Numbered from the stretch's first letter, positions 1 to 8,185 are shown. The stretch: DNA of 37,296 nucleotides from Anaerolineae bacterium (GCA_025929715.1 JAICPS010000003.1:1-37296), one strand, 5' to 3'. Program-made: numbers and translations. The notes: generated by a model from the sequence alone, not told the origin.

Positions 1-802
1 GATTGTTAATCTGACTGAACGAGAGCCCCAACACCCGTGGGGCCATCAGGCGCAGAACCTGGCGCACGCCTCGATGACTCAACGTGACCACGGGCGTGTA
101 CGCCATGCCGTGGCGTCGTAAGCCGGGAAGTTGAATCAAGAGGTGCCCTGCCGCGCCTACAACCGTACCCCAGCCCAGCCCCATGACCGTATTTCGGGTA
201 AAGAGCGACGTCTCGCCTGCCAGAATGGCGCCGCCGATGATACCCAGGTTGTAGACGATTGGCGCCAGCGCCGGCAATAGGAAGTGCTGCCGTGCGTTGA
301 GGGCGCCCATGAAGACGCCGCTGGCGCCAAAGATGACCGTGGAGATCAGGAGGATCCTTAACAGATTGGTTGTGAGGTCGAGTAGCTCGGGCTGAACTGC
401 CATTTCCGGCAAATAAAAGAGGAGAAAGGGTCGGGCGAAGAGCGCGACCAGGGCCGAGAGCAGGCCGAGGACGATCAGCACGAGGTTGACGATGGCGGAA
501 AAGAGATGCCAGCCGCCCTTGCTGTTTTCTCGGGCGAAATAGGCCGAAAATGTGGGAATGAAGGCCGAACCTAACGCGCCGCCCGCAATGATGAAAAAGA
601 GGGTTTCGGGAACGCGCGTAGCGATGCGATAAGCGTTCGCTTCGAGACTGGTGGCGCCAAAATAGTAGCCAATGACTGCATCACGGATGAGCCCTAGAAT
701 CCGGCTGGCTACGAATGCTGCGGAGACGAGACCCGCCGCGCGCCATACCTGTCGCTGCGCCGACTGTCTGGATCTGTCTTCTACGTCCTCCGTAACGGTC
801 AT
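1..802 (-). CDS. murJ: Lipid II flippase MurJ/MviN, N-terminal part (cut by window edge)
   Basis: This gene is absent from the ORF track because it runs off the left edge; I translated it from the reverse strand. The ATG at 802 opens a short polar leader followed by AAGLVSAAFVASRILGLIRD, the typical first membrane segment of MurJ (MOP exporter superfamily). Further on it reads FGATSLEANAYRIATRVPET and FFIIAGGALGSAFIPTF, both hallmarks of the family. MurJ moves lipid-linked peptidoglycan precursor across the cytoplasmic membrane. About 267 residues are present of the roughly 500 usual; the C-terminal half lies outside. There is no Shine-Dalgarno sequence before the ATG, and a TATAAT lies only 8 nt upstream, so the mRNA may be leaderless. 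MurJ-like proteins in some Chloroflexota may instead export other polyprenyl-linked glycans; I cannot separate these options here. Confidence 0.9.
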   Translation of the reverse strand, partial: MTVTEDVEDRSRQSAQRQVWRAAGLVSAAFVASRILGLIRDAVIGYYFGATSLEANAYRIATRVPETLFFIIAGGALGSAFIPTFSAYFARENSKGGWHLFSAIVNLVLIVLGLLSALVALFARPFLLFYLPEMAVQPELLDLTTNLLRILLISTVIFGASGVFMGALNARQHFLLPALAPIVYNLGIIGGAILAGETSLFTRNTVMGLGWGTVVGAAGHLLIQLPGLRRHGMAYTPVVTLSHRGVRQVLRLMAPRVLGLSFSQINN

Positions 803-810
803 GGTGCAGG

Positions 811-816
811 ATTATA
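811..816 (-). promoter_or_regulatory. Putative -10 box (TATAAT) for murJ
   Basis: A perfect TATAAT on the minus strand ends 8 nt before the murJ ATG, putting the predicted transcription start within about 2 nt of the start codon. No good -35 is visible because the upstream space is the T-tract and stem of a terminator-like hairpin. Either a leaderless promoter or chance. Confidence 0.45.
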
Positions 817-826
817 CGCAGAAGGC

Positions 827-861
827 AAAAAAAAAGCGGACCGCTCTTAAGCGGTCCGCTT
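827..861 (-). terminator. Intrinsic terminator-like hairpin with T9 tract, upstream of murJ
   Basis: A perfect 11-bp stem (AAGCGGACCGC with GCGGTCCGCTT, 6-nt loop) is followed on the minus strand by a run of nine T. This is a canonical Rho-independent terminator pointing towards murJ. No gene on the minus strand precedes it in the window, so it must end a short RNA started between about 870 and 1050, end leftward antisense transcription, or act as an attenuator in a murJ leader. Confidence 0.8.
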
Positions 862-871
862 GAATCTTTCT

Positions 872-901
872 GAGAGCCAGGAACGCCGAACCCTGACTCT
901 C
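872..901 (-). other. Second stem-loop preceding the terminator (possible small RNA or leader)
   Basis: GAGAGTCAGG pairs with CCTGGCTCTC (10 bp, one G-T pair, 10-nt loop) on the minus strand, 10 nt before the terminator stem. Two stem-loops in a row ending in a U-tract form the 3' part of a plausible structured RNA of unknown class. I do not recognise a known riboswitch. Confidence 0.4.
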
Positions 902-981
902 GTTAAAAGGAGGAGAAGAAGAAGAGATTTTTACCCTTCGAAGAGTAGTATATGGTAGATCTTATGTTAGTACTGTACGCC

Positions 982-1014
982 GACCCTACTTCAAACCTAC
1001 GCGAAACCTACGAT
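982..1014 (+). promoter_or_regulatory. Three tandem 11-bp-spaced boxes, candidate operator
   Basis: GACCCTACT, AAACCTACG and AAACCTACG start at 982, 993 and 1004, an exact 11-bp period. They lie just upstream of the putative promoter of the glycosyltransferase. Helically phased direct repeats of this kind are typical binding sites of OmpR/PhoP-type response regulators; the factor here is unknown. Confidence 0.4.
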
Positions 1015-1036
1015 AGTACATTATTTCACAATTACC

Positions 1037-1065
1037 TTGCCCGGCATATTTGGCCCGCATATCTA
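1037..1065 (+). promoter_or_regulatory. Possible promoter of the 1086 glycosyltransferase
   Basis: TTGCCC (1037) and TATCTA (1060) are separated by 17 bp and would start a transcript about 14 nt before the ATG at 1086. The match to sigma70 consensus is moderate. Confidence 0.35.
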
Positions 1066-1085
1066 TTCATCTTAGAATTCCAGCC

Positions 1086-3932
1086 ATGACACGATCGCGC
1101 GCATTGTGGCTGATGGTGGCTGCTCTACTAGTTGCAGCCGTTCTGCGCCTGCCCGAGTTACGGGTAGCGCCGCCCGGCCTACACTATGACGAAGCAGCCA
1201 ACGCCATTCTGGCTGCGGATATTGGGCTGCGCGGGGAACGGCCGATATTTATTTCCAGCTATACAGGGAAAGAGGTGCTTTTCTTTTACGTCGCCGGTGC
1301 GTTGACGAACGCCATTGGGTCGTCACTATTTGCCTTGCGGCTGAGTTCGGCTCTGATCGGGCTGCTGACCATCGCCGCCAGCTATTGGCTAGGCAGGGAG
1401 CTTTTGGCAGACCGGCGCGTCGCGGTTATCGCCGCCGCGCTAATCGCGGTCAGCTTCTGGCATCTCATGTTTAGCCGGCTGGGCTTTAGGGCGATCAGCC
1501 AACCGCTGCTGCAGGCGCTGGCGGTGGCCGCGCTCTTCCGTGGATTGAAGGTTGACGGCGGGCTCGCGCGGGCCTGGCAGTGGTTCGTATTGTCCGGGGT
1601 GTTCCTGGGATTAACCGCGTACACCTATCTGGCAGCACGCCTGTTTCCGGTTCCGCTGCTGCTGGCTCTCCTACCCTTGTTGACCCCAGGTGTACGGCGG
1701 TGGGAGAGGCGGTCTTCGCTCATTTTGGTCGCCGCGGTGGCGCTGCTGGTTATCGCGCCGCTCTTAGCCTATTTCATTCAGAATCCAGAAACTTTCTGGG
1801 TGCGGATCGCGCAGGTTGCGCCCGCCGGTTCCGGTGGCAACCCGGAGGCGTCAACGCTCGACAGCTATCTGCGCTCCCTGGGTATGTTCTTTCTCGCGGG
1901 CGATCCGTATTGGCGTTTTAACCTGCCCAGTCGCCCGCTGTTCAACTGGTTCTGGGGTGGTTTGCTTCTGGCCGGCTGGATTGCGGCGATCCTGCGCTGG
2001 CGACGCTGGTGGTATGACTGGCAAAAGGCCGCTGTCCTGTTGTTGGTGTCGGTTCCATTGCTCATGATACTGCCAACCGCCCTGGCTACCAGCGAAATCA
2101 TACCTAGTAATCTGCGCGCCATCGGATTGATACCTTTTATTTTCTATCTTCCTGCCCTGGGCCTGGTCACGCTGGTTGAGCAACTGGCCGACGTGGTGCG
2201 GCGCCCAGGCGTGCAGCTTACTGCTTTTCTGCGCTCCTTGAGTTTCCTGGAAGGATATGAAGTGAATTACGCCTTCCTCGTGATGCTAATCTTGCTGACG
2301 GGCGGCGCCGCGACGTGGACCAGCTACTTTGACGTGTGGGCCGCCCGCAGCGATGTTTATTATGATTCGGACGCCGACCTCGTTGCGGTCGCTACATTCA
2401 TAGATGAGGAGGCGCCGCCCGACGTGCCGATCTTCATCGCCGCGCTTCATTACAGGCATCCAACGCTGGCCTTTCTCTCCGAGAATTACGAGCGCGTTAA
2501 ATGGCTTGTCGAAAGTCAGGCCCTGGTTCTGCCGCCAGACGGCCCGGCCCTCTACGTGTTCCCCCACAATAGCCCGGCGCCGGAGTGGGCCCTGAATTAT
2601 CTTGAATCGGCTGAGAGGATAACGGGTCCAGAGGGACCTGATGGCGAGCCGCTATATGTGGCCTACCGGTTAAGCGAGGCCCCGGAAATCGAGGAATCAA
2701 CGGTGCAAGGAACGGTCGGCGACATGCTGAAGCCTTTATGGATAAGAAGCGAAGGCGGGGCGAGCGGCGAGACGGTACCCGTCACCTTTGCCTGGCGCGT
2801 TCTGAATACCGGCGCCACGCCATTGCGGCTTTTTGCGCATCTTACGGATATCTGGGGCCACCGCTGGGGGCAGACCGAACGTCTCAGCTATGCCGTCGAG
2901 CAGTGGCAGCCAGGTGAGATCGTTATACAGCGGGTGGAGGTGCCCGTCTCTGCAGGCGCGCCGCCAGGGGCTTACCGATTGCACCTGGGTTTCTTCGAGG
3001 ATGCCAGCGGACAAAGAGTACCGCGGCTGGACGAAGAAGGGCGCTACGCCGGGGACGCCATCGCAGTGGACGACGTGCGTATCGCTGCCGGATCCCCTCC
3101 ACAAACGCCGCCACAGGCGCCCAGTGGTAAGCCACAGCTCGTGCGTTCGGGCCTCCAGCTTCTAGGCTATACACTGAGCGACGGAGCCGTGGGCGCCGGC
3201 GCATCACTGCCCCTGAGCCTGTGGTGGTGGGCGACGGCCGCACAGCCGCCTATGACTGTACGTCTGGAGCTTTTACGCGGGGACAATACAGGCGTCGTTC
3301 TAATTGATACGACGCCGGTGCGCGGCACGTATCCTTTCCAGAATTGGCAGACCCCGCTTTTTCTGCGCGATGAGATCAATCCGCGCATCCCGGCAACGCT
3401 GGCGGCCGGCGACTATCGACTGCATCTACGCCTGCTTGACGCAGATAGCAACACTGTGTTCACCAGCAGCCTCGGCGCAGTGAGCGTTGAACCCACCGAA
3501 CGCACATTCGAAGCGCCGCAGCTCCAATATCCGCTTGACGCCACTTTTGCCGGAGAAGTTGAGTTGTTGGGCTACCGTCTAGAACAGATTTCGCCGCAGC
3601 AGTTTCGCCTCCAACTGGCCTGGCGCGCGTTGCAGGAGATCGAGAACAATTACACGGTCTTTGTTCACCTTCTAAATCCAGACGGGACCTGTTGCTTGTG
3701 GCAAAGCGATAGGATGCCGCGCCAGGGGCAGTATCCAACTTCACGCTGGGTGGAAGGGGAGGTTGTGGTCGAGGAGTATCTAATCGAGTCGGGAGAAGGC
3801 GCGGCTGCAGGAGCATATCCATTGGAAGTGGGCCTCTATGTAGCAGAAACAGGTAGGCGCCTGCTGGTGGAGATGCCGGGGCGAGAAGTGAGTGACTTTG
3901 TATTATTGCGGGCAGTGGGGCTTGGAGATTGA
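1086..3932 (+). CDS. ArnT/PMT-like membrane glycosyltransferase with three extracellular beta-sandwich repeats
   Basis: The first ~420 residues are a polytopic GT-C fold: an N-terminal membrane segment, then the HYDEA motif near residue 34 that supplies the catalytic acid in the GT39/GT83 (PMT_2) families, then about ten more hydrophobic segments. Such enzymes use polyprenyl-phosphate sugars to glycosylate lipids or proteins on the outer face of the membrane. The C-terminal ~410 residues hold three diverged repeats (about 538-690, 685-800, 828-948) marked by LLGY openings, aromatic strands such as VFVHLLNPDG, and a GAY.L..GLY ending. They look like tandem Ig-like or carbohydrate-associated sandwiches. 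The track start is a TTG at 1050; I prefer ATG 1086, which leads straight into the signal-anchor helix. No clear Shine-Dalgarno is present. Donor and acceptor cannot be told from sequence. Confidence 0.8.
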   Translation: MTRSRALWLMVAALLVAAVLRLPELRVAPPGLHYDEAANAILAADIGLRGERPIFISSYTGKEVLFFYVAGALTNAIGSSLFALRLSSALIGLLTIAASYWLGRELLADRRVAVIAAALIAVSFWHLMFSRLGFRAISQPLLQALAVAALFRGLKVDGGLARAWQWFVLSGVFLGLTAYTYLAARLFPVPLLLALLPLLTPGVRRWERRSSLILVAAVALLVIAPLLAYFIQNPETFWVRIAQVAPAGSGGNPEASTLDSYLRSLGMFFLAGDPYWRFNLPSRPLFNWFWGGLLLAGWIAAILRWRRWWYDWQKAAVLLLVSVPLLMILPTALATSEIIPSNLRAIGLIPFIFYLPALGLVTLVEQLADVVRRPGVQLTAFLRSLSFLEGYEVNYAFLVMLILLTGGAATWTSYFDVWAARSDVYYDSDADLVAVATFIDEEAPPDVPIFIAALHYRHPTLAFLSENYERVKWLVESQALVLPPDGPALYVFPHNSPAPEWALNYLESAERITGPEGPDGEPLYVAYRLSEAPEIEESTVQGTVGDMLKPLWIRSEGGASGETVPVTFAWRVLNTGATPLRLFAHLTDIWGHRWGQTERLSYAVEQWQPGEIVIQRVEVPVSAGAPPGAYRLHLGFFEDASGQRVPRLDEEGRYAGDAIAVDDVRIAAGSPPQTPPQAPSGKPQLVRSGLQLLGYTLSDGAVGAGASLPLSLWWWATAAQPPMTVRLELLRGDNTGVVLIDTTPVRGTYPFQNWQTPLFLRDEINPRIPATLAAGDYRLHLRLLDADSNTVFTSSLGAVSVEPTERTFEAPQLQYPLDATFAGEVELLGYRLEQISPQQFRLQLAWRALQEIENNYTVFVHLLNPDGTCCLWQSDRMPRQGQYPTSRWVEGEVVVEEYLIESGEGAAAGAYPLEVGLYVAETGRRLLVEMPGREVSDFVLLRAVGLGD

Positions 3933-4016
3933 CCGAACTTCGTTCGGGCGAGATTGGGGAACTGGAGTATAAGAACGAATCTCTAATCTTCAGTCGCCAA
4001 TCTCCAGTCACTTTCT
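3924..4016. repeat. GGAGATTG-type minisatellite fragments in inverted arrangement between convergent genes
   Basis: The unit GGAGATTG occurs on the plus strand at the 3' end of the upstream gene (3924-3931) and again as GAGATTGGGG nearby. Its complement CAATCTCC lies at 3998-4005 inside the last codons of the convergent gene, with CTGGAGATTGG and CTGAAGATTAG units on the minus strand. A small stem CCGAAC-TTC-GTTCGG (3933-3947) lies between. The inverted units could fold as a bidirectional terminator. The units also encode the odd SDWRLATED tail of the minus-strand protein. Confidence 0.5.
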
Positions 4017-5431
4017 TGTTCCTGCAAAGGGTAGTAGTAAGCCAGGACAATGGGCAGGATGAACGTAAAAGGCACGCCGATGAGGTGGGCGACCAGGAAG
4101 TCCCCGGCCAGTATGCCGGTGCGAATGTGGCCGTAGATGAGAATTGACAGGTGGGCGGTGAGCAAAAACCAGAAGCTGGCGGAAAGAGCGCGCCGATCTT
4201 TGTCGTCGCTCACTATCAGCCAGACGAAAGGCCAGGTACTGTACCAGATACGGAAGGTGAGCGCCGTGACTACGTAGGCGGCGAAAACGTAGGCGATACT
4301 TCGCAGAGAGTGCATGCCGCGCCAGACGCGCCATAGCAGAAGTACAGCCAGCGCCGCGAATAGCGCCGACCCCAACGTCGCGCCCACATCGGTCATGACG
4401 TCAACACTGAGCCCTATTCCAAGCCGTTGTGCAATCAGAATGATCAGCACGCCCGGAGAGAAACCGACGGCGTCGGACGCTTCCTGCAAGAGGCGGATAC
4501 CGAGTTCCAGGGGCGAGCCGAACGGTGCAAACGTGATCGCGGTCAGCAGGACTGATCCGGCGACGGCCGCCAGTAGAAAGCGCAGGCGCGCCCGCCCGGC
4601 ACTGAGTTCGCGCCAATGCGCGACAAACAGGAAAGGCAGGGCGAGCAGCGAAATCGGTTTGGTAAGCGCAGCCAAAACGGCGACGAGGAAGCCGAGTAAG
4701 GGATGCCGTTTCATGAGAAGGGTGCCAAAAACCAACCAGAAGATCATCAAGGCGTCATTGTGCGCGTCGACGGCGAACATAGATAGTAGCGCGGGATTCC
4801 AGGTCCAGAGAAGAGTATTGGCGGCTCGTTGCGCTTGCGGCTGCCGTTTGCCGGCCTTCCAGATCAGGGCGCCGATTCCTAAATGAGCCACAACGGCGAC
4901 TGTCTTGAAGAGTAGCACACCGGCTAACAGATTCTGGCCGCTGAGAATCGTGCCTGCGGCGGCCAACAGTTCCCAGAGCGGTCCGTAGGGCGACGATTCG
5001 TCGGCCCACTCGCCGGCAAGCGGCAGATAAGGGTCCTGTGGAAAGGCGCTTGGGGGCACCGCGAGCGCGCTCTCGTCGTAGACGGCTGTCACTCGGCCGC
5101 GGATGAAGTAGCGGAACACGTCCGTGGCGTTGATAGGGTAGGTCAGGAGAAGTGGAATGCAGAAAAGTAGTCCCGCCGCCAGAATAGGCCAGATTGATGC
5201 GCCGCGGTTTGAAACGCGGCGCCAGGCAATCGCATAGACGGCATAGAGGGTTAAGAAGAGGAGTCCGTATGCCACGCCCCCGGCCAGTGAAGGGGCAAAA
5301 GAGCGAATGTCCCGCAGCGGAGCGCGATTGACGTGGGGTAGCAGGGGGAAAAAGATCGGAAGTAGCGTGTAGCCAACGAGGCTAGTTGCAGCCAGAAGCC
5401 AGAGCGAGTACCGTTTTGCGAGAGAAGCCAT
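3983..5431 (-). CDS. GT87/DUF2029-like polyprenyl-phosphate-mannose mannosyltransferase
   Basis: A 482-residue polytopic membrane protein with about 11-13 hydrophobic segments. The first extracellular loop has INATDVFRYFIRGR near residue 100, matching the loop that carries the catalytic aspartate in GT-C mannosyltransferases such as MptA/MptB and GT87 members, and SPYGPLW near 147, a signature of the same families. The expected role is transfer of a hexose, often mannose, from a polyprenyl-phosphate donor to a cell-surface glycan or glycolipid. It lies 29 nt downstream of the histidine kinase on the same strand and may be co-transcribed with it. It converges on another GT-C enzyme, so this end of the window is a small envelope-glycosylation region. 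The last nine residues (SDWRLATED) are encoded by an intergenic repeat unit and are probably not functional. Confidence 0.75.
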   Translation of the reverse strand: MASLAKRYSLWLLAATSLVGYTLLPIFFPLLPHVNRAPLRDIRSFAPSLAGGVAYGLLFLTLYAVYAIAWRRVSNRGASIWPILAAGLLFCIPLLLTYPINATDVFRYFIRGRVTAVYDESALAVPPSAFPQDPYLPLAGEWADESSPYGPLWELLAAAGTILSGQNLLAGVLLFKTVAVVAHLGIGALIWKAGKRQPQAQRAANTLLWTWNPALLSMFAVDAHNDALMIFWLVFGTLLMKRHPLLGFLVAVLAALTKPISLLALPFLFVAHWRELSAGRARLRFLLAAVAGSVLLTAITFAPFGSPLELGIRLLQEASDAVGFSPGVLIILIAQRLGIGLSVDVMTDVGATLGSALFAALAVLLLWRVWRGMHSLRSIAYVFAAYVVTALTFRIWYSTWPFVWLIVSDDKDRRALSASFWFLLTAHLSILIYGHIRTGILAGDFLVAHLIGVPFTFILPIVLAYYYPLQEQESDWRLATED

Positions 5432-5460
5432 TGCCGATTGCCGGGCCGGCGAGGACGTGT

Positions 5461-6960
5461 CTAGCGGCGGAGGGAAACGCGCTGATGATGGTGTAATGGG
5501 TGGTCGTTCTTACGGCCGTGTTTCTCCAGCGGAACGACGAGTGTCACTGTCGTACCTTTCCCCGGCGCAGATTCGACGCGCAGAGAACCATCTACCCGTT
5601 CGGCGCGCTCGCGCATGTTGACCATACCCAGGCTGCCGCGCGTGCTGTAGCTGGAGTTAACGCTCTGGATGTCAAAGCCCACGCCGTCGTCCTTCACCTG
5701 CGCCACAAAGAGGTCGTCTTCGCGCCAAAGCCGCACCTCTACGTTACTGGCCTCTGAATATTTGCGGGCGTTACTCAGCGCCTCTTCGACGATAGAAAAG
5801 ACGATGATTTGAGCGTGTTCGTCCAACAGATCGCCGGCCTCGCCGCCAACGAGCCTGATTGGGAGCTGGTGCGCCTGTTTGATGCGATCGATGACGGTTT
5901 CGATAGCCGCGGTGAGCCCTTCTGTCTCCAGCACCAGCGGGCGCAGCGTAAAAAGCATTCCACGAATTTCTTGAGAAGTATGCCGCGCCAGACGTTCCAC
6001 CTTATCCAGCTCGGCGATAGCCTGGTCGGGGTCGCGGCTGATCAAAGATCGAATGAAATTGACGCGCATGGCGATCGCTGCCACGCTCTGCGTGGGTCCA
6101 TCATGCAAGTCGCGGGCCAACTCTTTTCGCGCGTCCTCGTCCGCTTCGATGATCCGCTGTTTTTCGGCTTTCAGATCCTGGTAAAGCTTGGCGTTTTGGA
6201 GGGCGATAACGGCGTGATCGCCCACTGAATTGAAGAGGTCAAGGTGATCTTGTTCAAATGCCACCTGGGACTCAACGCCAATGATCATGGCGCCAAAAAT
6301 CTGGAAGCCGGCGCGCAGCGGAACACATACAACGGTCTTACAGCCCTGGAACGTTAATAGTTTCTGTAACTCGGGGTCACGCTCTGGCTCATTGGTCATT
6401 GTCGGCTCGGCCTGGTTCAGCGCCTCGCCGATGATGCCTGACTTACCGCCAATACGCTGGTCGTGATCCAGCGGAATAAAACTACGGGTAGCAACAGGCG
6501 TGAGGTGGTCTGATTCATATAAAAAAACGGCGCCGACCAGCGATCGTGTGGGAATACCCAATTCCTCGACGGCCAGGCCACACACGTCGAGAGCCGCCTC
6601 CACAACGCGCTCAAAACTTAGCGTGGCGCGTAGCGTGGAGGCCATGGCCTGCAACGAGCGAGCGCGGTTGTTGGACGAGCGTAACTCGTGCAGTTCTTCT
6701 TGCATCAGCTCTTCGGCCATCGAAGTTACCCGGCTGCGAAGCCCACCGATCATCAGCATAAAGATAAGCGAGATCGTGATGACGACAAAATTGGAGATAA
6801 GAATCGTCGGCAGCCACCCGGCCAGCGAGACGTCCGTAATCCGGCCGAGAAGATAGAGCGTACCCACCTGTAGCCCTACCACCAGGATTAGTAGTCCGAC
6901 GAGGAGCCAGTTAACTCGATTAAATTCCTTTCTTAGGCGCTTGGCTGCCTTATTATTCAT
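5461..6960 (-). CDS. Membrane-bound GAF sensor histidine kinase, NarL/DegS/LiaS type (HisKA_3)
   Basis: From ATG 6960 (499 aa): two membrane helices (about 17-38 and 49-73), a short coiled coil, a GAF domain (about 110-260), then a HisKA_3 dimerisation/phosphoacceptor segment with ELARDLHDGPTQS, the accepting histidine being about residue 286. A HATPase_c domain follows with EEALSNARKYS (N box), DDGVGFD and GSLGMVNMRERAE. This is the HPK7 group, which normally phosphorylates LuxR/NarL-type response regulators, but no such regulator is adjacent, so the partner must be elsewhere. The track extends the frame to a TTG at 7026; the extra residues are proline/arginine-rich and lack family character, so I use 6960. 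The short loop between the two helices leaves little extracellular sensor, pointing to membrane or intracellular signals sensed by GAF. Confidence 0.88.
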   Translation of the reverse strand: MNNKAAKRLRKEFNRVNWLLVGLLILVVGLQVGTLYLLGRITDVSLAGWLPTILISNFVVITISLIFMLMIGGLRSRVTSMAEELMQEELHELRSSNNRARSLQAMASTLRATLSFERVVEAALDVCGLAVEELGIPTRSLVGAVFLYESDHLTPVATRSFIPLDHDQRIGGKSGIIGEALNQAEPTMTNEPERDPELQKLLTFQGCKTVVCVPLRAGFQIFGAMIIGVESQVAFEQDHLDLFNSVGDHAVIALQNAKLYQDLKAEKQRIIEADEDARKELARDLHDGPTQSVAAIAMRVNFIRSLISRDPDQAIAELDKVERLARHTSQEIRGMLFTLRPLVLETEGLTAAIETVIDRIKQAHQLPIRLVGGEAGDLLDEHAQIIVFSIVEEALSNARKYSEASNVEVRLWREDDLFVAQVKDDGVGFDIQSVNSSYSTRGSLGMVNMRERAERVDGSLRVESAPGKGTTVTLVVPLEKHGRKNDHPLHHHQRVSLRR

Positions 6961-7049
6961 GGTCCAACGTGGACGCGCAGGCGGAATGGGATCGGTTGCG
7001 ACACAAAGGAAAATAAGCACCAGCAACCTGCTAGCGCCTAAACCTCGAT

Positions 7050-7055
7050 ATTATA
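7050..7055 (-). promoter_or_regulatory. Putative -10 box upstream of the histidine kinase
   Basis: A perfect TATAAT on the minus strand about 90 nt before ATG 6960. The -35 is weak (around GTCGCC at 17 bp). It lies between the kinase and repeat copy A. Confidence 0.35.
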
Positions 7056-7099
7056 CTTGATATGAGCGAACGGCGACATAGGATCTGTATACCGTCATC

Positions 7100-7154
7100 G
7101 TGGCGCGAGCTTCCAGCTTGCAAGCCCGCACAAGCAAGATACTTATGCTACGTT
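7100..7154 (+). repeat. 55-bp interspersed imperfect palindrome, copy A
   Basis: This segment matches 30993-31047 at 50 of 55 positions with no gaps. Its core GCTTGC...CAAGC sits inside a longer imperfect hairpin with symmetric internal mismatches. It covers the stop codon of psuG and the following intergenic space. This copy is slightly more eroded than copy B. The size and palindromic design resemble REP/MITE-like elements. Confidence 0.8.
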
Positions 7155-8086
7155 GGCGCGTACCTCGAACCTGAAAGCGCAACGGCGATTTCGGCGGCAA
7201 TGCGCCCATTATTGCGCAACAAAGCCACGTTGGCGCGTACACTTTCGCCGCCGCTTAGCTCCGCAATCCGTCGCAACAACCAGGGAGTGGTTGCTGCGCC
7301 TGAAATTCCACGGGCTTCGGCGTCCAAGGTGGCCTGCGTGATGATCGCTTCGGCGCGATCGGCGTCAAACGCTTCTGAGCTGGGCACCGCGGCCGCAACG
7401 AGGATGCCGCTCTGTAGGCTCAGCGAGCGGCGAGCCTCAACGACGGCGGCGACGCCGGCCGGCGTATCGATTCGCGAGCTTACGGCCAGCCCGCTACTGC
7501 GGGCGAAGAAAGCCGGTAGCTCGCCAGTTTTGTAGCCAATGACCGGAACGCCTTTTGTTTCCAGGACTTCCATCGTTGCCGGCAGGTCAAGAATAGATTT
7601 GGCGCCACTACAGACAACGGTGATCGGCGTGCGTCCCAGTTCTTCCAGGTCGGCGCTGACGTCGAACGGATGGCCGCGATGGACTCCGCCGATGCCGCCG
7701 GTGGCGAAAAGCTCGATACCGGCGCGGTGGGCGATGATCATCGTCCCGGCTACTGTCGTGCCCCCGTCTCCACGCTGCGCCAAAACTATTGCCAAGTCGC
7801 GGCGGCTACACTTGCGTAGTTCATGTGCAGGCCGGCATCCCAGATATTCAAGTTGCGTCGTGCTGAGACCCACGTGAATTTTTCCGCTCAAAACGGCGAT
7901 CGTTGCCGGCGTTGCGTCGCCCTGCCTCACGGCCTCTTCCATACCCATTGCTGTCTCGAGATTATCTGGATATGGCAGCCCGTGGGTTAACACCGTGCTT
8001 TCTAGGGCGACGACGGCGGAGCCACTTTCCAGCGCTGATTGCACTTCCGGGCTGATGACCACGGCGCTGCTGAAGTCATGATTCAT
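7148..8086 (-). CDS. psuG: Pseudouridine-5'-phosphate glycosidase
   Basis: This 312-residue protein cleaves the C-glycosidic bond of pseudouridine 5'-phosphate to uracil and ribose 5-phosphate, a step in salvage or breakdown of RNA-derived pseudouridine. Family motifs are ALESTVLTHGLPYP with the conserved glutamate near 29, RKCSRRDLAIVLAQ with a lysine near 92, GTTVAGTMIIAH, FATGGIGGVHRG, DVSADLEELGRTP with an aspartate near 146, CSGAKSILDLP with a lysine near 163, and GVPVIGYKTGELPAF. Length is as usual. The ATG at 8086 follows AAAGGA at good spacing. The usual partner, the PfkB-type pseudouridine kinase PsuK, is not adjacent. The C-terminal codons contain a 14-bp direct repeat (ACGTTGGCGCGTAC at 7150 and 7227), and the stop codon lies within repeat copy A, so the tail has probably been altered by that element. 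Confidence 0.93.
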   Translation of the reverse strand: MNHDFSSAVVISPEVQSALESGSAVVALESTVLTHGLPYPDNLETAMGMEEAVRQGDATPATIAVLSGKIHVGLSTTQLEYLGCRPAHELRKCSRRDLAIVLAQRGDGGTTVAGTMIIAHRAGIELFATGGIGGVHRGHPFDVSADLEELGRTPITVVCSGAKSILDLPATMEVLETKGVPVIGYKTGELPAFFARSSGLAVSSRIDTPAGVAAVVEARRSLSLQSGILVAAAVPSSEAFDADRAEAIITQATLDAEARGISGAATTPWLLRRIAELSGGESVRANVALLRNNGRIAAEIAVALSGSRYAPT

Positions 8087-8185
8087 GCTATCAAGTCCTT
8101 TCCAATTCCGGCCATTTACGGAGCACGATTAACATTACCTAATTTTTCCAGGCAATTGTACCAGTCTGCGGCGCATATGTATTAC

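Noticed and set aside
672-863. 63-aa plus-strand ORF over the murJ start and terminator
   Set aside because: Composition reflects murJ antisense and the A-tract; no ribosome binding site or homology visible.
3460-4050. 196-aa minus-strand ORF overlapping the end of the glycosyltransferase and the convergent gene
   Set aside because: Shadow frame; its TGDWRLKIRDS start is only the intergenic repeat read in another frame.
6961-7026. TTG-initiated N-terminal extension of the minus-strand histidine kinase
   Set aside because: Short Pro/Arg-rich extension without a Shine-Dalgarno; ATG 6960 starts a typical polar leader before the membrane helix. It cannot be excluded entirely.
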